Assembly: GCA_031280335.1 (NCBI GenBank)
Contig: JAITGZ010000136.1
Coordinates: 1 to 6,677 of the forward strand
DNA: 6,677 nt
DNA from: Deltaproteobacteria bacterium
GTDB taxonomy: Bacteria; Desulfobacterota; Desulfovibrionia; Desulfovibrionales; Desulfovibrionaceae
Direction: 5' to 3'
Below the pieces are notes generated by a model that was given only the letters and a program-made list of their open reading frames with translations, ran no database searches and had not been told where the DNA came from. Made by a program: the position numbers and the translations under genes. Position 1 is the stretch's first letter, and each line of letters begins with the position of its first letter. Shown here one piece after another: positions 5,291 to 6,677 of the stretch.

Positions 5291-6677
5291 ATGAAAAAAA
5301 TATCCGCAGTTTTTTTTGCGGCGTTTGCGGCATTGTGCGCGCCATCTCCGGAAGCCGCGGCTGCCGCTATGTCCATGACTTTGGTGGGCTCCATTGAGGC
5401 GACCCTGCGCAATAATCCCAATATAAAGGCCTTTCAGGAACTCCGCCAGGCTGCCGAGTTTGACATGGCCCGTTCTTCCGCCGGCTATTTCCCCCGCGTG
5501 GACGTGCGCGGCGGAGCCGGCTTGGAGCAGTGGACGGACGATACCACGCGAAACCCCATGTATGTTCAGGATAAAGACCGTTTTTACCCCCGCTCGGATG
5601 TATCTCTGGTCGTCAGCCAGAACATATGGGACGGTTTGGCCACCCCCAAACGCAAACGCGTTTCCGAAGCCAGGCTGAGTTCTGCGGAATATCGCCTGTT
5701 GGGCGGGGCCGAAGCCCTTTCTATGGACGCCATCCTGGCCCACATTGAGGTGTGCCGCCAGCGCAAGCTTCTGGAATTGGCTGAGGCCAACGTGATCAAT
5801 CATAAGAAAATTCTGGATTCGCAGACGGAAAGACAGAATGCCGGCGTGGGCAGCCTTTCTGATGTTACCCAGACCCAATCCAGGCTGGCTCGCGCCGAAG
5901 CCACGCTGGCCGAAACCAAGGCCACGCTCAAGGCCGCCTATAGCAATTACAAACGTCTGACCGGCATCGCGGCGTCTGACGAAGGCAAATTTGAAGTGCC
6001 GCCCGCGCCCCCCGGCATCTTCCCCAGCCTGCAAAGCGCCCTGAGCAGCAGCATGACCGTTAACCCCAAGGTGGGCTCACAAATGGCCGATGTGGCTGCG
6101 GCCCATGCCCAGAGGGATCTGGACAAATCCGCCTTTCATCCAAGCGTCAGCCTGGAACTGAGTGAAAACTACCGCTGGCAGTTGGAAAGCAGCGCCTCCG
6201 ACTCCTGGGGCACCGCCGCGCAGCTGCGTGGGGCGTGGAACCTTTCCAATGGCGGTTATGATATAAATACCCTGAGGGGCAACAGAGCGCGCATCCGTAA
6301 AGGCAACAGCGATCTCCAGGCTTTGCGCGACTCGCTGGCCCAGGAAACCGAAGACGCTTGGACGCAATGGCTAAACGCCCGTCAATTGAGCGAATTTTAC
6401 AGCAATACCGTCCTGTACAATACTCAGACCCGCGACATGTACCTGGAGCAATTCAATGTTGGGCAGCGCTCCCTCATGGACTTGCTGGACTCTGAAAACG
6501 ACCTTTACAGCGCCTCCGTCCAGCTCACCACCTCCCAGATGGACAATCTCATCGCCCAATACAGGATCATGACCCTGGGCGGGAGGCTCTTTACCGCCGT
6601 AAACATAGACGTGGGCGTACTTAATGTCGCCACCAACCAGGATGACGGCACAAAACGCGACCTGGCCGGTACCACTG
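5291..6677 (+). CDS. lapE: TolC-family outer-membrane channel of the type I secretion system (LapE-like), 3' end cut by window edge
   Basis: The frame is open from the ATG at 5291 to the right edge (462 codons). The start has a strong ribosome binding site (AAGGAG, 6 bases upstream). The N-terminus MKKISAVFFAAFAALC is a signal peptide; cleavage is likely in the alanine run near residues 22-26, and the cysteine lacks a good lipobox. The two-fold TolC repeat is clear. The first half has IEATLRNNPNIKAF (35-48) and AGYFPRVDVRGG (64-75); the second has SSMTVNPKVGSQMADVAA (253-270) and AFHPSVSLELS (281-291). Long helical segments carry GVGSLSDVTQTQSRL (185-199) and GQRSLMDLLDSENDLYSA (391-408). The length already reaches the usual 450-500, so little is missing. 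It would form the trimeric outer-membrane exit duct for the LapB-LapC transporter. It is divergent from lapB under its own promoter. The TolC family is certain; LapE is assigned by context. Confidence 0.93.
   Translation, partial: MKKISAVFFAAFAALCAPSPEAAAAAMSMTLVGSIEATLRNNPNIKAFQELRQAAEFDMARSSAGYFPRVDVRGGAGLEQWTDDTTRNPMYVQDKDRFYPRSDVSLVVSQNIWDGLATPKRKRVSEARLSSAEYRLLGGAEALSMDAILAHIEVCRQRKLLELAEANVINHKKILDSQTERQNAGVGSLSDVTQTQSRLARAEATLAETKATLKAAYSNYKRLTGIAASDEGKFEVPPAPPGIFPSLQSALSSSMTVNPKVGSQMADVAAAHAQRDLDKSAFHPSVSLELSENYRWQLESSASDSWGTAAQLRGAWNLSNGGYDINTLRGNRARIRKGNSDLQALRDSLAQETEDAWTQWLNARQLSEFYSNTVLYNTQTRDMYLEQFNVGQRSLMDLLDSENDLYSASVQLTTSQMDNLIAQYRIMTLGGRLFTAVNIDVGVLNVATNQDDGTKRDLAGTT

Noticed and set aside
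5219..6034. Minus-strand open frame (271 codons) across the lapE start
   Set aside because: It covers the lapE promoter, ribosome site and signal peptide in antisense. lapE on the plus strand has clear TolC motifs.
1..6677. CRISPR array, tRNA or rRNA genes, intact insertion sequence
   Set aside because: No regularly spaced repeats, cloverleaf-type sequence or rRNA signature was seen. The only repeat element has no transposase.

Overview
The window carries most of a Lap-type (LapBCE/LapG) type I secretion and cell-surface adhesin control locus. In the known Pseudomonas systems, an ABC transporter (LapB), a membrane fusion protein (LapC) and a TolC-like outer-membrane channel (LapE) export a giant adhesin. 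The periplasmic protease LapG cuts that adhesin off the cell unless the c-di-GMP receptor LapD sequesters LapG. Here the minus strand reads lapB (about 4930-2564), lapC (2159-708) and lapG (708 to beyond the left edge). The plus strand carries a divergent TolC-family gene from 5291 that runs off the right edge. Neither the adhesin substrate nor lapD is inside the window. The lapG end is open on the left and the lapE end on the right, and these are the natural places to look for them.

Layout. 1-708: lapG, nearly complete, with the Cys-His-Asp triad visible and a perfect 11-bp hairpin in its first codons. 708-2159: lapC, overlapping lapG by one base (TGATG). 2160-2563: a 404-bp gap inside the otherwise tight minus-strand cluster. 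Most of it is a non-coding element of about 244 bp with imperfect terminal inverted repeats, a TAA at each side and several strong internal hairpins; I read it as a MITE-like insertion. 2564-4930: lapB, with a degenerate C39-like domain, a six-helix-type membrane domain, a complete ABC ATPase, and unusual low-complexity tails at both ends. 4931-5290: the divergent control region, with a good sigma-70-type promoter for lapE, an exact 14-bp tandem repeat just upstream of it, an AT-rich inverted repeat on the lapB side, and a small hairpin plus T-tract directly in front of the lapE ribosome binding site. 5291-6677: lapE (TolC family), 462 codons present.

Organism. The sequence is moderately GC-rich, Gram-negative (TolC channel, periplasmic protease), and has GC-rich intergenic palindromes of the kind I associate with Desulfovibrio and relatives. 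The gene set also resembles the biofilm type I secretion locus of Desulfovibrio vulgaris as I remember it. I therefore favour a Desulfovibrio-like Desulfobacterota, but this is recollection, not a search result.

No RNA gene, CRISPR array or intact transposase gene was found. The core genes belong to known families. The less ordinary material is non-coding (the insertion between lapB and lapC, the lapG start hairpin, the tandem repeat and leader of lapE) plus the terminal extensions of LapB.
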